Assembly: GCF_002021565.1 (NCBI RefSeq)
Contig: NZ_MSZX01000009.1
Span: forward strand, 717-64,716
Length of the DNA stretch: 64,000 nucleotides
Source of the DNA: Paenibacillus selenitireducens
Lineage (GTDB): Bacteria; Bacillota; Bacilli; Paenibacillales; Paenibacillaceae
Direction of reading: 5' to 3'
The translations under genes were made by a program, and so were the position numbers. The notes under the pieces were generated by a model. It saw only the letters and a program-made list of their open reading frames with translations, was not told the origin of the DNA and ran no database searches. Positions 36,546 through 45,977 of this stretch are shown one piece after another. Positions within the stretch are counted from its first letter, which is position 1. Every line of letters begins with the position of its first letter.

Positions 36546-37922
36546 CTACTTTTCGGAACGTGCGTTCCCATCCCGATTTCCAACGTGGTTGGAACGGAAT
36601 TTGATAAAAGACGTTACGATCAGGATAAGCAGGACTGCAAGGCAAGTCCCTATGCTGATTCGGTTCTGACTGTCTAACAGGAACAAGGTTGCAATAACAG
36701 CGAGACACAAAACTACAAATCCTGTTACATAAGGATATCCCCAAACTTTGAAGGTTGGCTTCACAGGATATTGCTTGCGCAGCTTCAGCTGGGACAAAGC
36801 GATACAAATCCAAACCAGAATTACAACGAATCCCGGAACAGCCATCAATATACGGAAAAGCTGATCTTGTGCGATTAGTCCCAACAAAGAGCCGGCAAGC
36901 AAAATGACCGCACACAGCAAAAGCGTATTTACCGGACTACCCTTCCGGTTCGTCTTGGCTAGCGATTTAGGTGCTTCTCCTGCTGCAGCCATGGAATATA
37001 ACATTCGTGATGCCCCATAAATCCCAGAATTGGCCGCCGATAGAACAGCCGTGATCAGGATAAAATTCATAATATGTGCTGCGCCCGACAGCCCGGTCGC
37101 TGAAAGCACTTGTACGAATGGACTGCTCTCCGATCCCAACTGATTCCATGGAATTAAACCGCAGATAACCAGAATCGGCAGGGTGAAAAACAGAATGATT
37201 CGCAAAATAAAATTACTAACTACCTTGGGTAATAAACGTTCAGCATTCTCCGTTTCATTAAGCGTTAATCCAATCAGCTCGGACCCACCGTAGGAGAACA
37301 TTACGACAAGCATTGCAGATATTACTGAAGTCCAGCCATTCGGAAAAAACCCTCCGGAATTCGTGAAATTTTGCAAATAAGGCGTATTGTCACTTGGAAT
37401 AATACCGAATATCAGACATCCACCCAACACGATAAAAATGATAATCATGGCAATTTTAATTCCCGCCAGCCAAAATTCAAATTCTCCAAAGGTACCTACG
37501 CTCATCAAATTGATGATAATAATAAAGGCGGCACAGGCCAGACTTAGCAACCATAACGGTGCATCTGAGAACCAATATTGCAGAAAGCTGCCCGCAGCTA
37601 TAACCTCTATAACACATACTGACAACCACATAAAGCAGTACATCCAACCCATAGTGAATGAGACCTTTTCTCCGAAAGCTTCTCGGACAAAATCCTTCAT
37701 ATTCCGATTTGGATATACAGTCGCCATTTCTGTCATGGCAGCCATAACGACTAGCAGCAGCAATCCTGCAAATACATAGGACACGATAACCCCCGGACCA
37801 GCCAGTCCGATCGTTTCAGCACTTCCTTTAAAAATTCCGGTTCCGATCACGCCGCCCATAGCCATAAAACTGATATGTCTAGGTTTTAATTTTTTTTGTA
37901 ATGATCCCTCTGTTTGTCCCAT
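36546..37922 (-). CDS. Amino-acid permease, APC superfamily
   Basis: A 458-residue secondary transporter with about twelve spans. The first contains the APC signature MAMGGVIGTGIFKGSAETIGLAGPG and a later block is SNFILRIILFFTLPILVICGLIPWNQ, typical of the GABA/lysine/S-methylmethionine-type permease group. The substrate cannot be fixed. A reading with 32 more residues exists, but the AGGAGG ribosome binding site is 6 bases before the ATG at 37922. It is an isolated gene, unlinked to the sugar genes, with its own terminator. Confidence 0.88.
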   Translation of the reverse strand: MGQTEGSLQKKLKPRHISFMAMGGVIGTGIFKGSAETIGLAGPGVIVSYVFAGLLLLVVMAAMTEMATVYPNRNMKDFVREAFGEKVSFTMGWMYCFMWLSVCVIEVIAAGSFLQYWFSDAPLWLLSLACAAFIIIINLMSVGTFGEFEFWLAGIKIAMIIIFIVLGGCLIFGIIPSDNTPYLQNFTNSGGFFPNGWTSVISAMLVVMFSYGGSELIGLTLNETENAERLLPKVVSNFILRIILFFTLPILVICGLIPWNQLGSESSPFVQVLSATGLSGAAHIMNFILITAVLSAANSGIYGASRMLYSMAAAGEAPKSLAKTNRKGSPVNTLLLCAVILLAGSLLGLIAQDQLFRILMAVPGFVVILVWICIALSQLKLRKQYPVKPTFKVWGYPYVTGFVVLCLAVIATLFLLDSQNRISIGTCLAVLLILIVTSFIKFRSNHVGNRDGNARSEK

Positions 37923-38030
37923 CCATATCCTCCTGATGTACAATTCATGTATGTTTTTTAAGACGCATATACCAGTATAACCTTTTTTGCAAATTTGTGA
38001 ATATGCAGGATGTTGCATATTAATTTTGAC

Positions 38031-38063
38031 AAAAAAATAACCGCCAATTTTAAAGACGGTTAC
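38031..38063 (-). terminator. Terminator of the eight-gene operon
   Basis: Minus-strand GTAACCGTC...GGCGGTTAT forms a hairpin followed by TTTTTTT, about 40 bases after the ROK gene stop. It marks the end of the transcription unit that begins with the GntR gene. Confidence 0.78.
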
Positions 38064-38103
38064 CTTTCATTCTTAAACAATATGGAAAAAATGAACTTCT
38101 GTT

Positions 38104-39087
38104 TCAATCTTCTATATACGACATATTTTTTTCAGTTAAATAAATGGCCCATGCACCTGCCCCGATAGCACCTGATAAATCATGAAATTTCGATTGTAAA
38201 ATGTGTATTTCACCTACGGAGTCAGGGAATAGTACTTTATTTTGATCCAATCCTTCTTGAATCATCTGTACTAAGATCTCTGATTGGGCTACGCCACCAC
38301 CCAAAATAACGGCCTCAGGGTTAAGGATCGCTTTTAAATTTAAAATAGCATTACATATATAAGCAGCCACGGATTTAAATATTTCTAGTGCTGCTTCATC
38401 TCCTTCACGCGCGGCCTGATCGACAATTTCAGGTGTGATTTGGTTTAAATCACCTTGAATCATGGTGCGCATCCTTGTAGCAATCCCTTGTTTAATATAG
38501 CGATGCGCCGCTGTTGCAATTGCAGGACCACTTGCGACAGTTTCTAAACAACCTCTATTCCCACAACCACACAGCATGCCATTTGGAACGACGACTTGAT
38601 GCCCAAGTTCACCAGCAGCTCCCCTGCTTCCCAACAACAATTGACCATCGTGAACAATTCCGCCACCAACGCCAGTACCAAAAATCAAGCTGACAAAGTG
38701 ATCGTAATCTCGGGCAACACCAAATTTCTTCTCACTATATGTAGCGGCTCTCGCATCATTTAAGATATAAACAGGAAGCTTAATGATGTCTGTTAGAATC
38801 GTTCCTAAAACAACACCTTTCCACTGATCTGGAAAGTTAGGCAAAAGTTCGACCGTGCCTTCTTTCATATTGATAACCCCAGGAATTGTTACTCCCACAG
38901 CTGAAACCGGGTATTTAAATGCCATTTTCACTTCCAAAATAAGATCAGCGATCCTTTTGATTACTTCTTCTTTGCCCAGATGTGCATTCGTGAGCGTCTT
39001 TCTCTCAATTAGGACAGTACCCTGTTTATCAATAGCTACTGCCTTTATATTCGTTCCTCCTAAATCGATCCCAATGAAATAAAGCAT
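38104..39087 (-). CDS. ROK-family sugar kinase
   Basis: A 327-residue ROK protein, probably a cytoplasmic sugar kinase that phosphorylates a hexose or related sugar with ATP. The phosphate-binding motif FIGIDLGGTNIKAVAID opens the protein. The ROK zinc motif is GELGHQVVVPNGMLCGCGNRGCLE (about 159-182) with its His and three Cys ligands, and ILNDARAATYSEK provides the catalytic Asp region. It is not a repressor-type ROK because there is no N-terminal helix-turn-helix. Last gene of the GntR-to-ROK operon; its phosphorylated product would fit the lactonase and dehydrogenases upstream. Confidence 0.88.
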   Translation of the reverse strand: MLYFIGIDLGGTNIKAVAIDKQGTVLIERKTLTNAHLGKEEVIKRIADLILEVKMAFKYPVSAVGVTIPGVINMKEGTVELLPNFPDQWKGVVLGTILTDIIKLPVYILNDARAATYSEKKFGVARDYDHFVSLIFGTGVGGGIVHDGQLLLGSRGAAGELGHQVVVPNGMLCGCGNRGCLETVASGPAIATAAHRYIKQGIATRMRTMIQGDLNQITPEIVDQAAREGDEAALEIFKSVAAYICNAILNLKAILNPEAVILGGGVAQSEILVQMIQEGLDQNKVLFPDSVGEIHILQSKFHDLSGAIGAGAWAIYLTEKNMSYIED

Positions 39088-39152
39088 GGCACTCAGTCCC
39101 TTATCATGTAAATATCAAATCGGATTCAAGTATTCTTAATAGAAGATGTTAA

Positions 39153-39935
39153 TTATTGTGCAGTCCAGCCACCATCTACAGGTAAGGCTACCCCTGTCAT
39201 AAATTTAGCATCGTCAGACGCCATAAATAAGATGGCTTGCGCTACATCATCCGGGTATCCAATATGTGGTTCTAATGGCTGTAATTTTGTCAAAGCTTCC
39301 CGTATTACGGTATCCGTAGCAGCTCTTTGTGACATCGGAGTATCTAATAATCCTGGACATACGACATTAATGCGTATATTATGCTTTGAATAATAGACTG
39401 CAGCTGAGCGGCTTAATTGTATAACAGCACCGCGGCTTGCAGCATAAGCATGTGTTACAAAGTGTTCTCTTGCTCCTACCATCCCTAAGACCGAAGAAAT
39501 GTTCACGATGGATCCGTAGTTTTGCTCTTTCATAATTCCCAATGCTGCATGGTTGGTTAAATATACACTTTTTACGTTGGATTCCATCACCACATCCCAA
39601 CCGTTTTCCGTACATTCATCCAGTGGTCCGTCTCCAAATTTCCGTCCGCTGATACCTGCAACATGAACTAAAATGTCAACTTTGCCAAACTGCTGCATCG
39701 TTTGATCAAATATAGATTGAACATCTGCTGACTTCGTCGCATCCCCGGAAATAGGGACAATACGATCCGGGTACACTGCTTTTCCTCTTATTTCTTCTGC
39801 TTTCTCCCTAGTCTTATCTTGACTGCGACCCGTAATCACAACTGCTGCACCTTCAGCTGCAAATTGATATGCTGTTTCTAACCCAATTCCACTTGTTCCA
39901 CCAATAATGACAACCACTTTATCTTCAAAACGCAT
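39153..39935 (-). CDS. SDR-family dehydrogenase with altered catalytic lysine
   Basis: A 260-residue short-chain dehydrogenase/reductase. The nucleotide-binding motif GGTSGIG (about 12-18) and NISSVLG serine region are normal. At the catalytic YxxxK site the sequence is YAASRGA, so the lysine is arginine; this may lower or change activity. The best fit is an NAD(P)-dependent sugar or polyol dehydrogenase. The long reading from 39950 begins inside the GGAGGAG ribosome binding site, so the ATG at 39935 is used. It sits between the Gfo/Idh and ROK genes in one operon. Confidence 0.85.
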   Translation of the reverse strand: MRFEDKVVVIIGGTSGIGLETAYQFAAEGAAVVITGRSQDKTREKAEEIRGKAVYPDRIVPISGDATKSADVQSIFDQTMQQFGKVDILVHVAGISGRKFGDGPLDECTENGWDVVMESNVKSVYLTNHAALGIMKEQNYGSIVNISSVLGMVGAREHFVTHAYAASRGAVIQLSRSAAVYYSKHNIRINVVCPGLLDTPMSQRAATDTVIREALTKLQPLEPHIGYPDDVAQAILFMASDDAKFMTGVALPVDGGWTAQ

Positions 39936-39952
39936 CCGGATCTCCTCCAAAT

Positions 39953-41029
39953 TTATCGGTAGTCGTGTGCTATAATATCTTTAATTGTAATCGCACGCTT
40001 TTGCTGACTGGAAAGATAACACGCCTCAACCATGGCCATGGTTTCCAGATTATTTCGTCCACTAATCGATGATTCAATCCCGCTCTCTAAAGAAGACAAC
40101 ATCTCCGCCATCGTGTACTCAAATGCACCCGGGAACCAGCTGCCTGATAAATTCGGAGCATACCAAACATCTCCAAGTTGTTTTGCATAAAATTTCATTT
40201 TACTAGGTCCACTCGTAGGCCAGCCCACGTTTAATTTGATAACACCCTCAGTACCCTCAATCTTGTAATAGACTCCAAAATCAGGCGAATCCCAAGTAAA
40301 TCCGTCATCCACTGCAGTTGCCAGAAAGCCTGAATCATACTCTAAGTGATATGCACCGAGATATTCCCCTTTATATTCATTGCCAGGATGTGGTGCCGCA
40401 CTAGCATAGATACGATCCGGCGTGCCAAACCAATAACGGAATTGATCTAAATGATGAATGCTCATGAACAGGAACATGAGTCTTTCATATTCTTTTTGAT
40501 AGGGCTGCCAATGCGGCTTAAATCTCAATTGAATCGTGGCCAAAACAGGTTTACCGATATAACCTTTATCGATGATATCTTTGGCAGCCCTGATGGCCGG
40601 ATCGAAACGTCCATTTTGGTTAACTAATAGGGTAATCCCTGCTTTTTCGCAAATATCTACGATTTCTTTGGCATCCGCGTAATTCGTTGCCATCGGTTTT
40701 TGCAGCAAAACATGTTTACCATGTTTTGCTACCTCACGAACAATATCTTTTTGCAAATGAGGCGGAATCGCAATATCAACTACATCGATATTAGGGTCGC
40801 TCAGCAATTCTTCCACTGAAGAATAAGCTCTTGGCAGATTGAATTGTTCAGCTACTTTTTTGGCATTCTCATACGAGCGTGAAGCAATGCCACTAACGTG
40901 ATAACCCGCATTTTGATAAGCAGGCAAATGACATTCCTGAATAATAAATCCAGATCCGATGATCCCTATATTCCATTTTTTCTGAATAGAGTAATGAGGA
41001 ATATAATCCAATTCAAATCCTACTTCCAC
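39953..41029 (-). CDS. Gfo/Idh/MocA-family oxidoreductase
   Basis: A 358-residue NAD(P)-dependent dehydrogenase. The Rossmann segment WNIGIIGSGFIIQECHLPAYQNAGYHVSGIAS (about 19-50) and the EKPMA-type motif LQKPMATNYADAKEIVD (about 109-125) are typical. The C-terminal alpha/beta domain (about 140-350) holds the substrate pocket. Members oxidise sugars, inositols or sugar acids. The start is a GTG 7 bases after GGGAGG. In the operon it lies between the isomerase-like and SDR genes, only 17 bases from the latter. Confidence 0.9.
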   Translation of the reverse strand: MEVGFELDYIPHYSIQKKWNIGIIGSGFIIQECHLPAYQNAGYHVSGIASRSYENAKKVAEQFNLPRAYSSVEELLSDPNIDVVDIAIPPHLQKDIVREVAKHGKHVLLQKPMATNYADAKEIVDICEKAGITLLVNQNGRFDPAIRAAKDIIDKGYIGKPVLATIQLRFKPHWQPYQKEYERLMFLFMSIHHLDQFRYWFGTPDRIYASAAPHPGNEYKGEYLGAYHLEYDSGFLATAVDDGFTWDSPDFGVYYKIEGTEGVIKLNVGWPTSGPSKMKFYAKQLGDVWYAPNLSGSWFPGAFEYTMAEMLSSLESGIESSISGRNNLETMAMVEACYLSSQQKRAITIKDIIAHDYR

Positions 41030-41064
41030 TTGAGCACCTCCCTGATCTTATCGTCGATCCCACT

Positions 41065-41901
41065 TTACTTCGAAATGGATAACGATTCTCTCATATGGAG
41101 TTGATTCATTAATTTATCCGTTTCCGTATAACACTCCGCGACCCATTCCACAATTTTATCCGGCTCTGGGGAAAACTCCAGCTCACAGGACACAACACCA
41201 TCAAAGCCCGCATTTCTTACTTCTTGAAGATAACCGGCGATATCCGCATTCCCTCTGCCAGTAGGCCAGTCATTATGCACTGTACCGTCATTATCAGATA
41301 AATGTACGCCGCCGATTTTCCCTTTTAAGCGTCCAATTTCACTTGCAGGAATACCTTGAACATGAAGGTGCCCTAAGTCAACATTGGCTAAACAATTCGG
41401 CATATTTACATCAGCTAAAAATTTCTCCATCGTATCGATATCATTCACAAGAGAGTATTTAAACGGTTCTAACTCTACATGCACGTTCATGTCGCACTTT
41501 GCTGCATATTCAGAAAGTTCCTTAGCTGCTTCCACCGCATATCCCCATTGAATTTCCGGAGCGACTACGTTCTTTTCCCAAATGTATTCCCCTAACACGA
41601 TCAACAAGCTCTCAGCTTCCAGGAATACGCCCATATCTATCAACTTCTTGTAACTATCAATCGCATAACGGCGAATATGTGCCTCTAGTGAAATCATTTC
41701 TGGATAAGCTGATACCATAGATATGATAGGTAAATCCAGAGATTTGCAAATATCCTTAATTTTTTTCAAATCGTAGGATTGGAAGCTAAATTCCGGGAAA
41801 ATATCAATCGTATCGTACCCAATTTCTTTAATTTTGTGCAGACCTTCAAAATACTCTACCTTTGAGCCAAACCAACAAGAATTAATACACCCTAATTTCA
41901 T
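41065..41901 (-). CDS. Sugar phosphate isomerase/epimerase-like TIM barrel
   Basis: A 278-residue xylose-isomerase-like TIM barrel (AP_endonuc_2 family), found in many sugar and inositol pathways as isomerases, epimerases or dehydratases. Metal-ligand regions are visible: VHVELEPF, ANVDLGHLHVQG, IGGVHLSDNDG and VSCELEF, which supply the usual Glu, Asp and His ligands. A 16-residue longer reading is ruled out by the AAGGAGGAG site just before the ATG at 41901. It follows the lactonase gene by about 95 bases in the same operon. The substrate is unknown. Confidence 0.85.
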   Translation of the reverse strand: MKLGCINSCWFGSKVEYFEGLHKIKEIGYDTIDIFPEFSFQSYDLKKIKDICKSLDLPIISMVSAYPEMISLEAHIRRYAIDSYKKLIDMGVFLEAESLLIVLGEYIWEKNVVAPEIQWGYAVEAAKELSEYAAKCDMNVHVELEPFKYSLVNDIDTMEKFLADVNMPNCLANVDLGHLHVQGIPASEIGRLKGKIGGVHLSDNDGTVHNDWPTGRGNADIAGYLQEVRNAGFDGVVSCELEFSPEPDKIVEWVAECYTETDKLMNQLHMRESLSISK

Positions 41902-41994
41902 TAGAATCTCCTCCTTGAATGATTTCAGAATAAACAACATGATATTCAAATTTGAGAAATATTAAATGAAAGCCTTTTCAAAATTACTCCTTAC

Positions 41995-42963
41995 TCATCG
42001 AAATTCACGTATTGCAAACGCACGTTTTGGATTTTCTTTGAAGATATCTTCAATAATACGCGCACCATCCAAATCGTTATTGTCAAGATACGACCTTAAT
42101 TTCGGCATAAATACAGTTAAAATGTAATCAAAGCCAATGCTTCCGCCATAGCCCTTAAAGTAACTTTTGCGTGAAAAATCTCCACCCACTAAGATTTGCG
42201 TATGCAGCTCATTTTTTGCAAGCTCAGCGATAAATTCGATCGAACGCTGTTCTGTTTTGTACTGTGGCTTTGGAATCGAATCATAGCTTAGAAAAGCTCC
42301 TCTTTCAACGAGCCGTCTATGCAGTTCGAAATCAGCATTTTGGTCCAGGTGGCAAAGAACAATATTTGCGGCGTGTACACCTTCATCCTCAAACAGATCA
42401 AGCTGTTCCACCGCCATTGTACCCGCTTGTGTATGCGTGGATATTGGAACTCCTGTTTTCAGGTGTGCTCTTGCGATAGCACGCAAGCCTATTTCTTCCC
42501 ACGGTTCAATGACATTCATGCTCGTGCCGATTTTTAGTACACCTGGTTTGATCCCGGTTTCACCGACACCGCGTTGCAATTCATCTACTAGTTGTGCGGC
42601 TACTTGATCTATCTCTTTGTTTTCAAGAAAGTCTTTATTAAACGTACCGCTGTTAAATCCAGCTGCAGCGATAATATGAATATGATACTTTAATGCAATT
42701 TCATTTAATTGGGCTACATCACGGCCATAATCAATGGTCGTCATTTCAACGATCGTATTGCCTCCTGCAGCTTTAAAAAGGTTAATATCTTCGCCAATTT
42801 GATCAATGCTGTCCAGAACCATTTCCGGTTTTTCCGCTGCGATGCTTGGTGTAGCATAGGTGTAAAGATGCTCATGGCTATGTGTGTAACCGATTTCGCT
42901 GACCGGTATTTTACCTGAAGTAGCTTGTATATAGTTTCCAGTCACTTCGATAACCTCTTTCAT
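41995..42963 (-). CDS. Phosphotriesterase-like lactonase (Php family)
   Basis: A 322-residue metallohydrolase of the phosphotriesterase family (PF02126). The metal-binding HSHEHL (about 28-33), the strand GVLKIGTS with the bridging Lys position, the histidines in ISTHTQAG and VLCHLDQNADF, and the Asp in VGGDFSRKSY are all present. Family members in Listeria hydrolyse phosphorylated sugar lactones, so a sugar-lactone or sugar-phosphate-lactone substrate is likely. The ATG overlaps the stop of the preceding oxidoreductase as ATGA, showing translational coupling and suggesting a joint step: oxidation followed by ring opening. Confidence 0.82.
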   Translation of the reverse strand: MKEVIEVTGNYIQATSGKIPVSEIGYTHSHEHLYTYATPSIAAEKPEMVLDSIDQIGEDINLFKAAGGNTIVEMTTIDYGRDVAQLNEIALKYHIHIIAAAGFNSGTFNKDFLENKEIDQVAAQLVDELQRGVGETGIKPGVLKIGTSMNVIEPWEEIGLRAIARAHLKTGVPISTHTQAGTMAVEQLDLFEDEGVHAANIVLCHLDQNADFELHRRLVERGAFLSYDSIPKPQYKTEQRSIEFIAELAKNELHTQILVGGDFSRKSYFKGYGGSIGFDYILTVFMPKLRSYLDNNDLDGARIIEDIFKENPKRAFAIREFR

Positions 42964-44288
42964 TCATGATAATTAACGAAAGAACTGTGCGTGTTGATCA
43001 TTGCTCCATTTTCGATCAATTTAGCCTGCAAAAGATTTATATCCAGCTTTTTCGGTTCTACGCCTTCTTGAATCGCTAAAGCTGCTGCAGTACCTGCTGC
43101 CTGACCCATCGCCATACATTGACCAATACTTCGCATCGAAGCGTGCGCATCATGGGTTGCTGATAGACATCTGCCTGCAACCAACAAATTCGTACTGTCT
43201 TTCGGAATCAAGGTTCGGTAAGGTAATTGATATACGGCTCCTTCTTCAAGATACTCCCACTTTGTCCCTGCGGCATTATGATGATCTTCTATCGGAGCAC
43301 CACACTCTAATACTGCGTCATCAAATTTACGCGCTCCTAGTACATCTTCTTTTGTAAGCGTATACTCACCAATCACACGACGAGTCTCTCTTACACCGAT
43401 CTGCGTACTAAAGTTCATCAGTTCTGCTTTGTCATAACCAGGCAGATAATCCTTCATGAAGCGGAAATATTCCAATGCTTGTTTGCGTCCTTCAATTTCT
43501 GCTTTTGAAAGATCAGCTATATTCGTAGGATCGGGAATAGCGAGACGAACCATGTTGGTTGCCATTACACCTGGAATTGTCGTGATATGCACGCTGCCTT
43601 CTTCCCGAGGTAAATAATAGTTGCCTGTCGCATTCGCTTCCTTCATCCAATCCCACATCTGTTGTTTTGTAAATGATATAGCAGCCTCATTATCTACATG
43701 CATCACGCGAAAAGTTGTTGTTAAAGATTGCACGGCTTCTTTTCCGCCAATACCATCGAATGGGAACCCGGCCTTAGCCACAACATCCGCATCACCGGAA
43801 GCATCAATGATGATATCCGCTTCTACTAAGAAGAATCCGGATTTGTTCACGAGAATTACACCTGTCACTTTTGGACCCTCTGTAACAACATCTACTACAA
43901 ACGAATGAAACAGGATGTCGACATTAGATTCTGTTAATAGCTCCTCCCAAACCACTTTAAGAATTTCGGGATCATAGGTTACGCCGGTTCCTGCTCCATA
44001 CGTATTGGGACGAAGGATCGCTGCTTTTCTCGCAAAGAGCTTATCCAACACTTTGTCAGGAATACCGCCGACTACTTTTCTACCTTCTTTTCCAGGAATA
44101 TAGAATCCATAGAAAGTGTCTAAAATATAGGTACTGGTGCCACCAAGGAAGCCATACCTTTCCACAAGCATTGTCTTCTTACCTTCTAGTGCTGCAGCTG
44201 CGGCTGCATTACAACCCGCTGAACCGCCGCCGACTACAAGCACTTCGGTTTTAAGCGTCTCTGTAATTATCGTTTTATAATCTACCAT
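42960..44288 (-). CDS. FAD-dependent oxidoreductase (FAD_oxidored family)
   Basis: A 442-residue flavoprotein. The Rossmann FAD motif VVGGGSAGCNAAAAAALEGKK is at about 18-38, followed by ERYGFLGGTSTY. LLVAGRCLSATHDAHASMRSIGQCMAMGQAAG near the C-terminus supplies the second FAD contact. It belongs to the same family as the larger protein at 17380, but without the extra C-terminal module. It is coupled to the lactonase by a 4-base overlap. The substrate is unknown; oxidation of a sugar or polyol is inferred from the neighbours. Confidence 0.85.
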   Translation of the reverse strand: MVDYKTIITETLKTEVLVVGGGSAGCNAAAAAALEGKKTMLVERYGFLGGTSTYILDTFYGFYIPGKEGRKVVGGIPDKVLDKLFARKAAILRPNTYGAGTGVTYDPEILKVVWEELLTESNVDILFHSFVVDVVTEGPKVTGVILVNKSGFFLVEADIIIDASGDADVVAKAGFPFDGIGGKEAVQSLTTTFRVMHVDNEAAISFTKQQMWDWMKEANATGNYYLPREEGSVHITTIPGVMATNMVRLAIPDPTNIADLSKAEIEGRKQALEYFRFMKDYLPGYDKAELMNFSTQIGVRETRRVIGEYTLTKEDVLGARKFDDAVLECGAPIEDHHNAAGTKWEYLEEGAVYQLPYRTLIPKDSTNLLVAGRCLSATHDAHASMRSIGQCMAMGQAAGTAAALAIQEGVEPKKLDINLLQAKLIENGAMINTHSSFVNYHE

Positions 44289-44362
44289 CTTCCTGATGAA
44301 CCTCCTTTTAAGACAGTATCATTTAACTAACCAGCACCTTCCGCATCCAACCGAATTATCGC

Positions 44363-45133
44363 TTATTGATTACGCCAAACTCTTCTGCGGTAATCATCAT
44401 AGGTATCCTCAAACAACTGTGCTGATGCTTCTTTTCCAATAAAATGTGCACTTGTCAGAACAAGTGGTGGCTGACCCGCTTCAGTCAACAGCTCAGCTGT
44501 ACGAACCTTAATTAAATTGACGATGATTGTATTAGGAATTGTGGAAGTTGGACCCACTGGATATTTCAATCCTTCGATATGAACCACCGCGTCTCCAGTA
44601 GGTACGCAAGTATCGATCACGACGTCAGCTAGATCCAATAATTTTTTACCTGTTGAATGCTTAGGAGCAGTTTGTTTACTATTTTCCACGCCTGTAATGG
44701 CAACAATCGGCAAATTACGCTCCCGTGCTTCCAAAGCCATATCAATCACCACATTGCCTGTTCCACTCGTAGAAAATAATAAGAAACAATCTTGTGGCTT
44801 AAACACGAAGTTCCGCATAATGCGATTTCCTAGGCCTTCTATATTTTCAATGAACATCGCTTGCCGTTGTCCATTTGCACCAACGACCTGATTATGAAAT
44901 GTCATCGACAGTTCAACGATAGGATGAAAACCAGGAAAGCTGCCATAACGTGGAAAGACTTCTTCTACAGCCATCCGTGAATGGCCTGAACCATACATAT
45001 GCACCAACCCATCTGCTGCAATGCTTTTCGCAAACATTTGTGATGCTTTTTCGATATTATCCATTTGTGTTTCTTGAATATCGCGAATAATTTTTGCTGA
45101 TGCTTCCAAATAATCTGTGTACACTTGTGTCAT
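44363..45133 (-). CDS. SIS-domain sugar-phosphate protein (UPF0309 type)
   Basis: A 256-residue cytoplasmic protein with a single SIS (sugar isomerase) domain, related to the UPF0309 group. It has the N-terminal helix region, then VHMYGSGHSRMAVEEVF (about 45-61) and LLFSTSGTGNVVIDMALEARERNLPIVAITG (about 118-148), which bind the phosphate of a sugar phosphate. SIS proteins isomerise, deaminate or sense amino-sugar phosphates. The precise reaction is unknown. It is second in the operon, right after the GntR regulator. Confidence 0.8.
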   Translation of the reverse strand: MTQVYTDYLEASAKIIRDIQETQMDNIEKASQMFAKSIAADGLVHMYGSGHSRMAVEEVFPRYGSFPGFHPIVELSMTFHNQVVGANGQRQAMFIENIEGLGNRIMRNFVFKPQDCFLLFSTSGTGNVVIDMALEARERNLPIVAITGVENSKQTAPKHSTGKKLLDLADVVIDTCVPTGDAVVHIEGLKYPVGPTSTIPNTIIVNLIKVRTAELLTEAGQPPLVLTSAHFIGKEASAQLFEDTYDDYRRRVWRNQ

Positions 45134-45193
45134 GCTTCTCCCTGCCTTCTAAATGATATTTATATAATCACTAGAAAAAGTGCTATATACAAT

Positions 45194-45919
45194 TTAGCGA
45201 GTTACTTTCAGTCGATACTCATATACACCGGCTTTGCCAAATCCTTTCTCATAAATAACGGTACGTCCATTTTGATCAAATGTAGTACGTGTAAAAGTGA
45301 CAACCGGATCTCCTTCTTTAACTTGGAGTGCTTCCGCAACTTCCTTATCTGCCGGAGCAGCACCAACGACATGAATGGATTCATCAAGGTGCAAGCCGTT
45401 GGTACGTTCTAAAAACTTATAAACAGATTCGCCGACTTCTTCATCTTTTACCTGAAAAAAACCTGGCAAGTATTGGGTTATATAAACAAACGGAACTCCA
45501 TCAGCTGTCCTAACACGTTTGATAACATGTACCTCTTTATCATAATGAAGCTGCTCAGCAACTTCTTTGGAAGGGCTTTCAGTTGTTACATGAATGTATT
45601 TGGTACCTGGTTCGATACCCTTTTCTCTTAATTCTTCTGTCAAACTTAGCAAATGTGACTTTGTTTTACTTAAGTGATATGAACCTACGAATGTGCCTTT
45701 CCCTACTTGTTGAATTAACCATCCTCGTTGTTTCAAATCATCAATGGCTTTTCGAATGGTTGATCTGCTGACATTGAACCTTTGCTGCAATTCTTCTTCT
45801 GTTGAAAATAGATCCCCAGGTTTAAATGTTCCTGCTTTAACTTCATTCTCAATAATTTGGGATACTTGAAAATACAAAGGAACAGGATTATTCCGAGACA
45901 CATTTTTTAAATTTGACAT
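45194..45919 (-). CDS. GntR/HutC-family transcriptional regulator (UTRA effector domain)
   Basis: A 241-residue regulator and first gene of the operon. The winged helix-turn-helix (about 10-80, VPLYFQVSQIIENEVKAGTF through STEEELQQRFNVSRSTIRKAIDDLKQRGWL) is followed by a UTRA ligand-binding domain that ends in a TRTTFDQNGRTVIYEKGFG-like strand pair. The effector should be a sugar phosphate or similar pathway intermediate. Readings starting further upstream lack a ribosome binding site, whereas AAAGGG precedes the ATG at 45919. The palindrome at 45966-45977 is its likely operator, about 50 bp upstream. Confidence 0.9.
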   Translation of the reverse strand: MSNLKNVSRNNPVPLYFQVSQIIENEVKAGTFKPGDLFSTEEELQQRFNVSRSTIRKAIDDLKQRGWLIQQVGKGTFVGSYHLSKTKSHLLSLTEELREKGIEPGTKYIHVTTESPSKEVAEQLHYDKEVHVIKRVRTADGVPFVYITQYLPGFFQVKDEEVGESVYKFLERTNGLHLDESIHVVGAAPADKEVAEALQVKEGDPVVTFTRTTFDQNGRTVIYEKGFGKAGVYEYRLKVTR

Positions 45920-45965
45920 TTTTTCACCCTTAACTTTATGTATCTTGTATTGTAGGTTTGTCATA

Positions 45966-45977
45966 TTGTACGTACAA
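45966..45977. promoter_or_regulatory. Perfect palindrome upstream of GntR gene, candidate operator
   Basis: TTGTACGTACAA is a perfect 12-bp palindrome flanked by the near-symmetric GGTTTGTACG and ATATGACAAACC. It lies about 50 bp before the GntR start in an AT-rich promoter-like gap, and its size fits a GntR/HutC dimer. Confidence 0.6.
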
